From Shinella sp. (GTDB taxonomy: Bacteria; Pseudomonadota; Alphaproteobacteria; Rhizobiales; Rhizobiaceae): a stretch of 32,790 nt of DNA. Position numbers and translations under genes: made by a program. The notes below the pieces were generated by a model, which saw nothing but the letters and a program-made list of their open reading frames with translations, was not told the DNA's origin and did not search any database. The stretch is taken from assembly GCA_003248775.1 (NCBI GenBank), contig QFQX01000047.1, positions 1-32,790 of the forward strand. The letters are read 5' to 3'. Below, one piece after another: positions 25,672 to 32,790 of the stretch. Numbering within the stretch: position 1 is the first letter of the stretch; the number at the start of each line of letters is the position of its first letter.

Positions 25672-26211
25672 ATGTTGCAACCATTCTTGTCGGAACATCC
25701 AATGCCTGCGCTGCTTGAACTCCTTTCCAGACTTGCCGCGGCAATCCTGCTGGTGATCGGCGGGATCACTCTGGCATCCGCATGGGCGGATGTCGACACG
25801 ACGGTCCATCATTTTGATGTATCCTCGCAAGTGGTATGGACGCAGACGCCCGTTGTCGTCGATCGATCCAGCCAGATCTATGAGCGCGTCGCTCCGGTCG
25901 CCGATCCATATCCAATAAAGCTGCGCACTGCGGGAGGGTTGCGGGTGATCGACAACACGACGTTCCAATATGATGGATCCGACTTCCGGCTGGCTGGCGT
26001 TGTCCCGATTGAGCGCGGCAAGATCTGCACGACGGGCGCGGGGCAGCGGCAGGCTTGCGGGCTCAGGGCATTCAAGGCGCTCGACAACGTTCTGCGTAAC
26101 CAGCGTGTCGAATGCCGGGTCGTGGGAGGCGCTGCAAGCGGTCAGGAAGTCGAGTGCGTCGTTGACGGCAGCGATCTCAGGGAGATGCTCAACGCCGAGT
26201 TGGCGGGATGA
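25672..26211 (+). CDS. exported SNase-like-fold protein with degenerate metal site
   Basis: A 179-residue protein with an N-terminal hydrophobic segment (about 12-39, LLELLSRLAAAILLVIGGIT) that acts as signal peptide or anchor. Residues 90-150 resemble the staphylococcal-nuclease fold of bacterial thermonuclease-like proteins: VIDNTTFQYDGSDFRLAGV, then C119, ACG (128-130) and a helix ending RVECRV. The calcium-binding VIDGDT motif reads VIDNTT, and the IDAPE motif reads VVPIE. Two acidic ligands are therefore lost, while Arg107 and Glu114 are kept. Four cysteines (119, 129, 148, 162) fit disulphides. It is probably not an active nuclease. Met11 at 25702 is an alternative start. No partner gene is obvious. 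The fold call is by eye and tentative. Confidence 0.65.
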   Translation: MLQPFLSEHPMPALLELLSRLAAAILLVIGGITLASAWADVDTTVHHFDVSSQVVWTQTPVVVDRSSQIYERVAPVADPYPIKLRTAGGLRVIDNTTFQYDGSDFRLAGVVPIERGKICTTGAGQRQACGLRAFKALDNVLRNQRVECRVVGGAASGQEVECVVDGSDLREMLNAELAG

Positions 26212-26482
26212 TAACCGGCCTGGCACCGGATAAAGAAATACGATGGGGCTATTGAACCGGTTCCAGATAGCTTCCGCAGTCGCATCCCTTGGTCATGGAA
26301 TGCGTATCTTTCGTCCGGGCTCGGCTGACGGGCAACAATACGGGTAGTTGTCTGCAATCCGGGGTCACCCTATTTGTCGCCAGTGCAGTATCGACGACCC
26401 TGGCCCGCCTTGAATGCGTCATCTTCCTTGTTTTCCAAAGATCCCGGCGGGGCGCCACTTCGTATTTTTTGCTGGAATCAAC

Positions 26483-27178
26483 CTAGGATGGCTTGCACCA
26501 ATCAAGCGGCGAGCCATCGTCCGGTCTTTTCGAGAGATAGTCGCGAATCTCACCTTTCGCGGGCGGCAGGCCTGCCACCGCCCAAGAGTAATGCTGTCCG
26601 CAGGCGACGTCCACGTCCGCCTTCCAGATCGGAGCCAATGCGGACATCCCAAGCGGCGAAAGCCGATTGAACATCAAAAGCCTGGCGCGCAATACATCGG
26701 CCTCGGCAGGGGCGTAGAACTGCGAAAGTTGAACGAAATGCTCGAGCGACGTCGGGACTTCGGCAATGGCCTGGCGTACCATGGCCAATCGCAGCCACAG
26801 GTTTCCATTGGTTGGAAGGCACGACAACGCCCGTACCAGATAGGCGTCAGTGCGGTCAGCCGCCTCCACCCATTGCGGAAACGCATTCGTCAGATCGCTA
26901 CGATCAAGGCGCGCCAACTCAACCGTTGCACCAGCCTTTACCACGTCGGAAAGACACGTACCCTGACCGATTTTCGTATCAACGCTGGCAGCAGTGCGCA
27001 ACACTGCCTCCGTTCCCACAACCGCGCCACTCTCGATCCGGGCGGCCATGCGCCCGATATCGACAAAACGAAGCCTCTGTCTCAAGTCCTGAAACGAGAG
27101 GAACACAATGATCAGCGCAAGGCAGACCATAACCAGTCCGGTGAAATGATCACCCGAGATACGTCTACGCGTTCTCAT
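26483..27178 (-). CDS. membrane-anchored protein of the polysaccharide locus, unknown function
   Basis: A 231-residue protein with one N-terminal membrane helix (FTGLVMVCLALIIVFLSF, about 12-29) and a periplasmic helical domain. Residues 100-190 (TDAYLVRALSCLPTNGNLWL, RLAMVRQAIAEVPTSLEHFV, LSQFYAPAEADVLRARLLMF) look like TPR-type helix pairs. Cysteines near 75, 118, 199 and 228 may pair. The start ATG lies inside the end of the tyrosine-kinase gene, a 14-bp overlap, so it is translationally coupled and probably works with that kinase in polysaccharide export. I do not recognise a named family. The 271 bp after its stop, up to the convergent gene ending at 26211, contain only a short GAACCGGTTC palindrome (26254-26263) and no clear terminator. 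Confidence 0.7.
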   Translation of the reverse strand: MRTRRRISGDHFTGLVMVCLALIIVFLSFQDLRQRLRFVDIGRMAARIESGAVVGTEAVLRTAASVDTKIGQGTCLSDVVKAGATVELARLDRSDLTNAFPQWVEAADRTDAYLVRALSCLPTNGNLWLRLAMVRQAIAEVPTSLEHFVQLSQFYAPAEADVLRARLLMFNRLSPLGMSALAPIWKADVDVACGQHYSWAVAGLPPAKGEIRDYLSKRPDDGSPLDWCKPS

Positions 27179-29453
27179 TGTAATATTTCGAATAGGTCCG
27201 GTAATAATATTCGGAGGAGCCGTACTTCTGGTAAAGCTTCTGCTTGCCCTGATCGACCTTGTTCAGGATGACGCCAACGCATTTATTGAACAGGTAGTTG
27301 TCTGCCTCGACCGACTGACGAACTAGGCGCCTGCTGACCTTGCCCCATTCCACAACAAAGAGGAAAGCATCCACTGTGCCGGCGAAGGCCCTAGCATCAA
27401 CCACCGGTGCAAGCGGTGGCAGATCGACGACGATATAATCGCTGACCTCCGAGAGGCGAGAAATGATCGACTTCATGCCGGGTGAGCTCAAGAGTTCCGA
27501 AGAATGAGGAACGCGCTGCTTGATGACGGCAGGAAGGAACCTGAGACCAGTGCGCGGGTTGACAAGGCAAAGACGGCCGAGATCCTGATCGCCGAGAATT
27601 GCCTCGAGAACGCCGGCCTGCGCGTGCTGCGCCAATGCGCGGGTGGCACCCGGATTTCGAAGGTCGGCGTCGATGAGCGTGGTCCTTGCGCCCTGAGCCG
27701 CCAGAAGCTCTGCGAAGTTGACGGCAATGGTCGATTTGCCCTCGCCCGGAAGGGTCGAGATGATACCGATAACCTTCGTCTTCTTCGTAGAGCAGGCAAG
27801 ATCGACTGCTATCTTGCTGTTACGCAGTGTCTCGGCGAAGGAAGACAGAGGGTGATCCACGACATAGTCGTAGATCGGGCCGAACTTGGCCACGAGACGC
27901 GGGTCGGAGACCGGCTCGGCCTTGTATGCCGCGTTTTCCGTCATCAATGGAGCCGTGCCGAGGAATTCGAGACCCAGCGTGGCGCGGATTTGATCACCAA
28001 CGCGGAAGAAACGGTCACGGAATTCACGGAAAGCGCCGATGCCGGCACCCGCGAACATTCCGAACGCCAGGAAGCCCGCGAGAACAACGATCTTCTTTGG
28101 ATGGCTCGGCCGCGATGCTTCCGAAGCGCGGGAAATGATGCGCGCGTCGGTCAGAGGGAAGGATTGCTGCTGTACAGCTTCCTGATAACGCTGCAAAAAT
28201 GTCTGGTAGAGGTTACGATAGGTTTCGGCTTCACGTTCGAGTTCGCGAAGCTGAACCATCGTTTCATTGGCGCTGGCGCTCACGCCCGTGGCTTCGGCAA
28301 CATTCGCGGCCAAGGCTTTTTCTCGGGCTTCCGCAACGTCCACCTCGCTCCTATAGCCCTGCGCGATTCGATTGAGCTCGTCGAACATCAGGCGCTTGTA
28401 TTCATCCATTTCCGCCCGAAGCCTGACCGCCTGCACGTGTCGCGGTCCAAGCTTGGCGGAAATCTGCGCCTCGAGCTTCGAGGCGTTGAGGTACTTCGTC
28501 CGCAGTTCGTTGGAAATGCTGCTGTCCAGAACGTCGCTGACGATCGCATCGGTCTGACCGGAAGCAATGATCTGCTCGATCCGCTGCAGTTTTGCCTTCG
28601 ACTTGGCGACGTCCGACTGCGCAACGATCAAGGCGCTGTTCAATTCGGATAGTTGCTGATCGGAGACCAGCTGATCGCCAGCCGTCACGAGTCCATTGGC
28701 GCTCTTGAACTTCTGAACCGCAAGGTCGGTGTCGAGCGCCTGCTGGCGGAGTTCAGCGATACGCTCGAGAAGCCAGTTGCTGGCCCGGCGCGTCGCTTCA
28801 TATTTGGAATTCAGGCTGTCTTCGAGGTAAGCGTCACCAAGCGCATTCGCCACCTTCTGGGAAAGGCTCGGGAACGGCGAAACATATTCGACCGTCAACA
28901 CATAGGATCTGCCGACGCGCGTTACGTCGATATTGCTCTGTACGCCAGCCGCGGCATCGCGCTTGCGCGCTTCGAGATCAGCATTTGTGTCGACATCGTC
29001 CGACGAGAACCATTGCGACACGCTGAAGATCTTCACGACGGAACGGTAGACCGACTTGTAAAGCGAACTGAACGACGCCTGAAACTGCGGGTCATCGACG
29101 AGCTTCAGCTTGTCGACGACGGAAAGCGCGATCGTCTCCGACTTTAGAAGTTCGACCTGGCTCAAAACCGAGCCTTCGTCGTCCAGAACTCCGCCGCCCA
29201 AGGTAAGCTGATCGGCAAACTGCTTGTTATTGCGGTCAATCAGAAGGCTGATCTGGGAAGTATAGAGCGGCACAGCCGAAATAAGATAGACGAGGCCCAG
29301 AAGAAGGCCGGCCGCCATGCAAGCAACGACGACAATCCATTGCCGCCGCGCGATAGCCAGCACGGCCTCCACGTCTATCACTTCGGAGTCGGGCTCGCGC
29401 TGAGATCCGTTTACGACTGACTCCCCGTATAGTTCACGGTTCAATAGCTGCAC
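27165..29453 (-). CDS. polysaccharide co-polymerase / tyrosine autokinase (Wzc/ExoP type)
   Basis: Inner-membrane protein that controls chain length and export of a surface polysaccharide through cycles of tyrosine phosphorylation. The 762 residues start at a GTG with GAGG before it. The Wzz domain opens with a membrane helix at 39-61, a long coiled-coil periplasmic part follows, and a second helix lies near 445-465 (IVVLAGFLAFGMFAGAGIG). The cytoplasmic BY-kinase domain has Walker A TLPGEGKST, Walker A' LIDADLRNPG and the later YIVVDLPP. The last 22 residues carry eight tyrosines (YQKYGSSEYYYRTYSKYY), the autophosphorylation cluster. It lies 34 bp after the unknown exported gene. The polymer made is unknown. 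Confidence 0.93.
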   Translation of the reverse strand: MQLLNRELYGESVVNGSQREPDSEVIDVEAVLAIARRQWIVVVACMAAGLLLGLVYLISAVPLYTSQISLLIDRNNKQFADQLTLGGGVLDDEGSVLSQVELLKSETIALSVVDKLKLVDDPQFQASFSSLYKSVYRSVVKIFSVSQWFSSDDVDTNADLEARKRDAAAGVQSNIDVTRVGRSYVLTVEYVSPFPSLSQKVANALGDAYLEDSLNSKYEATRRASNWLLERIAELRQQALDTDLAVQKFKSANGLVTAGDQLVSDQQLSELNSALIVAQSDVAKSKAKLQRIEQIIASGQTDAIVSDVLDSSISNELRTKYLNASKLEAQISAKLGPRHVQAVRLRAEMDEYKRLMFDELNRIAQGYRSEVDVAEAREKALAANVAEATGVSASANETMVQLRELEREAETYRNLYQTFLQRYQEAVQQQSFPLTDARIISRASEASRPSHPKKIVVLAGFLAFGMFAGAGIGAFREFRDRFFRVGDQIRATLGLEFLGTAPLMTENAAYKAEPVSDPRLVAKFGPIYDYVVDHPLSSFAETLRNSKIAVDLACSTKKTKVIGIISTLPGEGKSTIAVNFAELLAAQGARTTLIDADLRNPGATRALAQHAQAGVLEAILGDQDLGRLCLVNPRTGLRFLPAVIKQRVPHSSELLSSPGMKSIISRLSEVSDYIVVDLPPLAPVVDARAFAGTVDAFLFVVEWGKVSRRLVRQSVEADNYLFNKCVGVILNKVDQGKQKLYQKYGSSEYYYRTYSKYYNENA

Positions 29454-29487
29454 GATCTCGCCTCGCCCATTCGTTGGACTGAAATAC

Positions 29488-30171
29488 TCAGAGAGCGTTC
29501 CGGCTCACGACGATGACCGTCGTGCCGCCACCTCCAGAGCTTGCAAAGTAACCATTGGATGCGCCCGAGAACGTTGTTCCCTGAGCCTGCGTCGTCGGTG
29601 TAGAACCTGCACCCGTGCCGCCACCTGCCGTGCCGGAAGCACTTCCCGTCCCGCCGAGTGCACCTGCGCCGCCTGCGCCACCGCCGGCAGCAGCACCGCC
29701 GAGGGCGGCGGTTTCGACTTCACCGGTCGCGCTGGCAAACGCCGCCTGGAACACAGTGTTCGTGACCTTCGCAGCTTCTTCCTGAATGTTCGAAGCAAGA
29801 GCAAGATCAGTGGCATCCGTGCTGGCGCTCAAAACGCGAACTGCACGCGCGAGACCAGACGCGATGCTGCCGATCTGCTCGTTATTTGCCGAAGAAACCA
29901 GAGCGAGCAACGGCGCCAGAGTGTCGGGGCTCGAAATCGCAAGACCTCGAACCTGCATCGAAAGCGATGCCGGGGTGATCGTCTCGCCAAGCAGGGCTTC
30001 AGGCGCATTGAGGAAAGCCTGAACCTCAGCAGTACCGAGTCGTGAAGGACCGCCTACGCGCGGAGCCGCCGTCTGCGTGGCTTCCTGTGCGAAAGCCACG
30101 CCTGCAGTGACGGGAACTGCACAGGCACCCACGAGCGCCAAAAGTAGAAACTTCCCAGTATTCATGTCCAT
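29488..30171 (-). CDS. exported protein with Gly/Ala/Thr-rich tail, unknown function
   Basis: A 227-residue protein from the ATG at 30171 (a GTG directly before it at 30174 is equally possible; AGGAG precedes both). A signal peptide spans about 1-28 (FLLLALVGACAVPVTAGVAF), giving export to the periplasm or beyond. Residues 40-155 are helical and Ala-rich (LAPLLALVSSANNEQIGSIA, NIQEEAAKVTNTVFQAAFAS). Residues 160-215 are a low-complexity stretch of Gly, Ala, Ser and Thr, and the end reads GGGGTTVIVVSRNAL. There are few charged residues and, in the mature part, no Cys. It sits between the Wza-like and Wzc-like genes on the same strand, so it likely belongs to the export machine or the matrix it makes. 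No family recognised. Confidence 0.75.
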   Translation of the reverse strand: MDMNTGKFLLLALVGACAVPVTAGVAFAQEATQTAAPRVGGPSRLGTAEVQAFLNAPEALLGETITPASLSMQVRGLAISSPDTLAPLLALVSSANNEQIGSIASGLARAVRVLSASTDATDLALASNIQEEAAKVTNTVFQAAFASATGEVETAALGGAAAGGGAGGAGALGGTGSASGTAGGGTGAGSTPTTQAQGTTFSGASNGYFASSGGGGTTVIVVSRNAL

Positions 30172-30274
30172 CACTCTTTTGCTCCTTTTAGCCGCTCGAT
30201 TTGCCTATACAGGTCAGCAACATCATCAAGCAACGGCAAAACTTATTCTCAGTTAATCCTGCAATTTTGTCATC

Positions 30275-31477
30275 TTAGAGATCCTTGATGGAATCTCTTG
30301 TCGAAACGATATCCGAACTTACGCCGGAAGCCGTCGAGGAAATCGAATTGACCAGGTTGAGGAACTTGATGATTTCAACCGAGTCGGAATTCGAGATATA
30401 AACGACGTCCTTGTCCTGCATCGGGAACTTCTGGACCGCGAAGAGAGCCGCCGGGTCGCGCAGATCCGCCCGGAAGACAACCGGGATCTCGTCGCCCTTG
30501 AACTTGGAGACATCGACGCCAAGATTGACCAGCAGCTTACGTGGCGCCTGACGATAAAGCAGCACCTGCGCCGGATTAGCACGAGAATCGAGAAGACCGC
30601 CGGCCTTGCCGAGACCTTCCCCGAGGGTCAGGTTTTCTTCCTCGAAATCGAACCTGCCGTTCGTGCCCGTCGCACCAAAGGCCAGGAAGGTCCTACGTTC
30701 ACGTTCGGCGATAATGGTATCACCCGGAGCCACGTAGATGTTCTCGGACGGGTTGGCGAGAAGCTTGTCGAACCGAACTCGCGCCGTGCGGCCCCGCCGC
30801 TGCACGGTGACATAGGTTTCAGCGTTCGGCGTGCGCAGGCCGCCAGCTTCCGAAACCGCATCGAGAACACGCTCGCCGGCGTCGGTCAACTGAACCTTGG
30901 TGGGCTCATTGACGTCACCGAGAACGGCGACCTGAGCCGACTTGCTGCTGACCTTGGTGATCACGACCTGCGGTTCGATCGCCTTGCTGGACAGCAGATC
31001 CTCAACTTCGGCCTGAACTTCCTCGACCTGACGGCCAGCGGCGCGAATGCGACCGGCATAAGGCACGCTGATTGTACCATCGCGACCAATGGTCTGCTCA
31101 GGCAGCGTTACGTAGTTGCCCGGACGACTGCCGGCATCGGCGGGAATGAAAAGACCGCCTGCCTGGGATTCGAAAATCGCCACCTGAATGATGTCACCTG
31201 CGCCAAGCGGCAGGCTAGGGGCACCGCTGCGACTGCTTCCAAGACTACCAAGACCGGCCTCGGTCGTGGTCTCAGAGGCATAGGCGAGAAGCGCCTTGTT
31301 GATATCAACCAGGGCATAATCGATGCCGACGGAACGCCTGGACGCGGCGTTGGTCACCTTGACCGTAGCCCTCTCCTCAACTGCCCGTCCGGTTGGACCA
31401 GAGCTTGAAGTGGCCGTGCATCCTGAAAGAGCAACAACTGACGTAGACAAGAGCAGGCCGGCGGCGAAAAGCTTCAA
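30275..31477 (-). CDS. outer-membrane polysaccharide export lipoprotein (Wza type)
   Basis: Forms the periplasmic and outer-membrane channel for polysaccharide export. I set the start at the TTG at 31477. GAGGGG lies six bases before it, and translation then gives a clean lipoprotein signal, MKLFAAGLLLSTSVVALSGC, with the lipid-bearing Cys20. The longer GTG start at 31513 adds a charged leader of 12 residues with no ribosome site. The 400-residue product has the Poly_export domain (LGAGDIIQVAIFESQAGG, GRDGTISVPYAGRIRAAGR) followed by SLBB-like repeats (VQLTDAGERVLDAVSEAGGL; LTLGEGLGKAGGLLDSRANP). It heads the export gene cluster and is divergent from the BTLCP gene. Confidence 0.9.
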   Translation of the reverse strand: MKLFAAGLLLSTSVVALSGCTATSSSGPTGRAVEERATVKVTNAASRRSVGIDYALVDINKALLAYASETTTEAGLGSLGSSRSGAPSLPLGAGDIIQVAIFESQAGGLFIPADAGSRPGNYVTLPEQTIGRDGTISVPYAGRIRAAGRQVEEVQAEVEDLLSSKAIEPQVVITKVSSKSAQVAVLGDVNEPTKVQLTDAGERVLDAVSEAGGLRTPNAETYVTVQRRGRTARVRFDKLLANPSENIYVAPGDTIIAERERRTFLAFGATGTNGRFDFEEENLTLGEGLGKAGGLLDSRANPAQVLLYRQAPRKLLVNLGVDVSKFKGDEIPVVFRADLRDPAALFAVQKFPMQDKDVVYISNSDSVEIIKFLNLVNSISSTASGVSSDIVSTRDSIKDL

Positions 31478-31734
31478 GTTATTCCCCTCACTCAAGAACC
31501 ATTTTTTCTGCACGTCTGCAGCACTGACAAACCACCACAGCCATCAACCCTGGAATGGCATCGATGTCCGTAGTACCCCATTTTGAGTAGGACCTTATAC
31601 GCACCGCAGCATTGAGTCCACTTGGCAACCGTAAAAAAGGATAAAATGCCAACGATTGACTTAAGCCGAATTAAATTCAGTTTCTGTAATGTGTCCCCGA
31701 TCAAAGCCATTGAACAAGTGTAGAAGAGACGGGG

Positions 31735-32352
31735 ATGAACATGAATCATAACAAAACACTGTTCGCCGCACTCGGTGCGATGATTACTCTCGGATTTGCG
31801 CCTTCTTCCCACGCGGTTCCACTCGGAGGCCTCACGAAAGACTTGGGCCGAAGCGCGACAATACAGCTTATAGCTGTCGGCCGACAAACTCTGGCACCTT
31901 ATGCTCATGTTCGCTTTTGCGTGAAGAATCCTGACGATTGCCAAGTCAAGAATTCACTGCAGGGCAACATGGTAGAGCTCACGCCGGCCAAGAAGCTGGA
32001 GTTGCAGCGTATTAACCGCTTGGTGAACCGATCCATGCGCCCCCAGAATGATGAGCCCGGCAATGACGAATGGACGGTCGGCGGAACAACGGGCGACTGT
32101 GAAGACTACGCGCTCACCAAACGCCGCCGCCTCGTCGAAGCCGGATGGCCGACCAAGGCGCTGCGACTCGTGGTTGCGCGTACCGCAGCGGGTGAAGGGC
32201 ACGCAGTTCTTGCGGTTGCCACATCGGACGGCGACTTGATCCTCGACAACCGGACGGTCGCAATCAAGGAGTGGCGGCGCACGGACCTGCGCATGCTGAA
32301 AATCCAGTCGGGCGAAAACCCTCGGCAATGGTTCGACGTCAGCCGAAAATAA
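31735..32352 (+). CDS. BTLCP-family transglutaminase-like cysteine peptidase (LapG-like)
   Basis: Periplasmic cysteine peptidase of the bacterial transglutaminase-like family (DUF920 / peptidase C93), to which LapG belongs. The 205 residues start with a signal peptide (NKTLFAALGAMITLGFAPSSHA). The catalytic triad is visible: Cys122 in TTGDCEDYA, His156 in GEGHAVLAV and Asp171 in LILDNRT. The length fits the family. A second ATG at 31741 has better spacing to the GACGGGG ribosome site, so the true start may be two codons later. LapG-type enzymes cut large surface adhesins under c-di-GMP control through LapD. No LapD or adhesin gene is in the window, so the substrate is unknown. Being divergent from a polysaccharide export gene suggests a surface or biofilm role. 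Confidence 0.88.
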   Translation: MNMNHNKTLFAALGAMITLGFAPSSHAVPLGGLTKDLGRSATIQLIAVGRQTLAPYAHVRFCVKNPDDCQVKNSLQGNMVELTPAKKLELQRINRLVNRSMRPQNDEPGNDEWTVGGTTGDCEDYALTKRRRLVEAGWPTKALRLVVARTAAGEGHAVLAVATSDGDLILDNRTVAIKEWRRTDLRMLKIQSGENPRQWFDVSRK

Positions 32353-32428
32353 TCCGGCTTTCTAGCTTCGGCCAATTTTGGGCGGGTCTACCGGATAGGC
32401 CATCGGAGCCCGGAAAAACACGAATTGC

Positions 32429-32455
32429 GACGCCGGTGCCGACCGCTCCGGCGTC
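32429..32455. other. stem-loop in the gap after the BTLCP gene
   Basis: GACGCCGG (32429-32436) pairs perfectly with CCGGCGTC (32448-32455) around an 11-base loop. No T-run follows on either side, so it is at best a weak or factor-assisted terminator. Downstream, TTGACA at 32524-32529 with AAAACT 17 bp on is a poor candidate promoter for the next gene. Confidence 0.35.
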
Positions 32456-32631
32456 AATATCAGAACGCCCCATGGAGCGGATTGCCGAGAACCATCGTAG
32501 AGCGGGCAGGCTTCCTTGCCTACTTGACACGATACCGCCTCTTTCCAAAACTACCTCGAAGAAACGCCATCCGGCGGATCCGAGCATTCGGACCTGCCGA
32601 ATGGTCGTCATCGCAAAAAGGGGTAGATCGA

Positions 32632-32790
32632 TTGGCACAATCCCGGAAACCTCGACAAATCCTGCGCTGGCTGATCGCATCCATGACCGGGCTTTCGCTC
32701 CTGATGCCGGCCGGCGTCGCCGAGTCAGCGGGAATGCGCTACCCCCTCGTCCTGCCGGAAAGCTCCGCGGCGACAACACCATATGACGAG
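32632..32790 (+). CDS. exported protein, N-terminal fragment cut by window edge
   Basis: An open frame from a TTG at 32632 runs to the last base (53 codons, no stop). AGGGG lies about 9 bases before the TTG. The translation begins with a basic stretch (MAQSRKPRQILRW), then a hydrophobic core (LIASMTGLSLLMPAGVA) and a likely cleavage near AESAG, which together form a textbook signal peptide. The mature part starts MRYPLVLPESSAATTPYDE and is too short to identify. The combination of ribosome site and signal peptide supports a real gene. It is on the same strand as the BTLCP gene, 279 bp later. Confidence 0.6.
   Translation, partial: MAQSRKPRQILRWLIASMTGLSLLMPAGVAESAGMRYPLVLPESSAATTPYDE

Noticed and set aside
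26289..26486. 65-codon plus-strand frame in the gap after the nuclease-fold gene
   Set aside because: No ribosome site, no recognisable features, and it runs into the convergent gene's end.
32339..32782. 147-codon minus-strand frame at the right edge
   Set aside because: Arg/Ser-rich shadow composition with no ribosome site or motif; it opposes the signal-peptide gene and the end of the BTLCP gene.

Overview
The window looks like chromosomal or chromid DNA of an alphaproteobacterium of the Rhizobiaceae (Rhizobium/Agrobacterium-like). The grounds are the high GC content, the STAS-cheY-cheA-cheW order, a glycerol ABC transporter operon of the glpSTPQUV type known from Rhizobium leguminosarum, a BTLCP-type periplasmic cysteine peptidase, and a ligase/exonuclease pair common in this family. 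No rRNA, tRNA, CRISPR, phage or insertion sequence was seen. The genus is an inference.

Layout. (1) 1-4105, minus strand: a chemotaxis operon read STAS protein, cheY, cheA, cheW, mcp. The first four genes are joined by 4-bp ATGA overlaps and the receptor gene runs off the left edge. (2) 4418-6163, plus: a divergent, soluble, receptor-like helical protein with a degenerate MCP hairpin tip, ending at a strong terminator. (3) 6285-8931, plus: a ligase-associated MBL-fold exonuclease and an ATP-dependent DNA ligase. (4) 8935-19033, minus: a complete glycerol regulon, glpR, glpD, glpS, glpT, glpP, glpQ, glpU, glpV, glpK. Candidate GlpR operators lie before glpR and before glpD. (5) 19144-24620, minus: a dipeptide-type ABC transporter, dppABCDF, with its own terminator. 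(6) 25184-26211, plus: two small exported proteins of unknown role, one of them a nuclease-fold protein with lost metal ligands. (7) 26483-31477, minus: a polysaccharide export module with a Wza-like lipoprotein, an unknown exported protein, a Wzc/ExoP-type tyrosine autokinase and an anchored unknown protein. (8) 31735-32790, plus: a LapG-like BTLCP peptidase and the start of an exported protein cut by the window edge.

How the parts work together. Glycerol would be imported by the GlpSTPQUV transporter, phosphorylated by GlpK and oxidised by GlpD to dihydroxyacetone phosphate, with GlpR as the likely repressor. The sequence suggests that the transporter's two ATPases form an asymmetric pair. 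GlpT has lost the LSGGQ signature and GlpS has lost the switch histidine, and both losses fall in the same composite ATP site. The chemotaxis operon encodes the core kinase array plus a STAS partner. The polysaccharide module has the outer-membrane export and inner-membrane co-polymerase parts. Its polymerase and glycosyltransferases are not in the window.

Limits: all family calls come from reading motifs by eye. Promoters and operators are pattern-based and untested.
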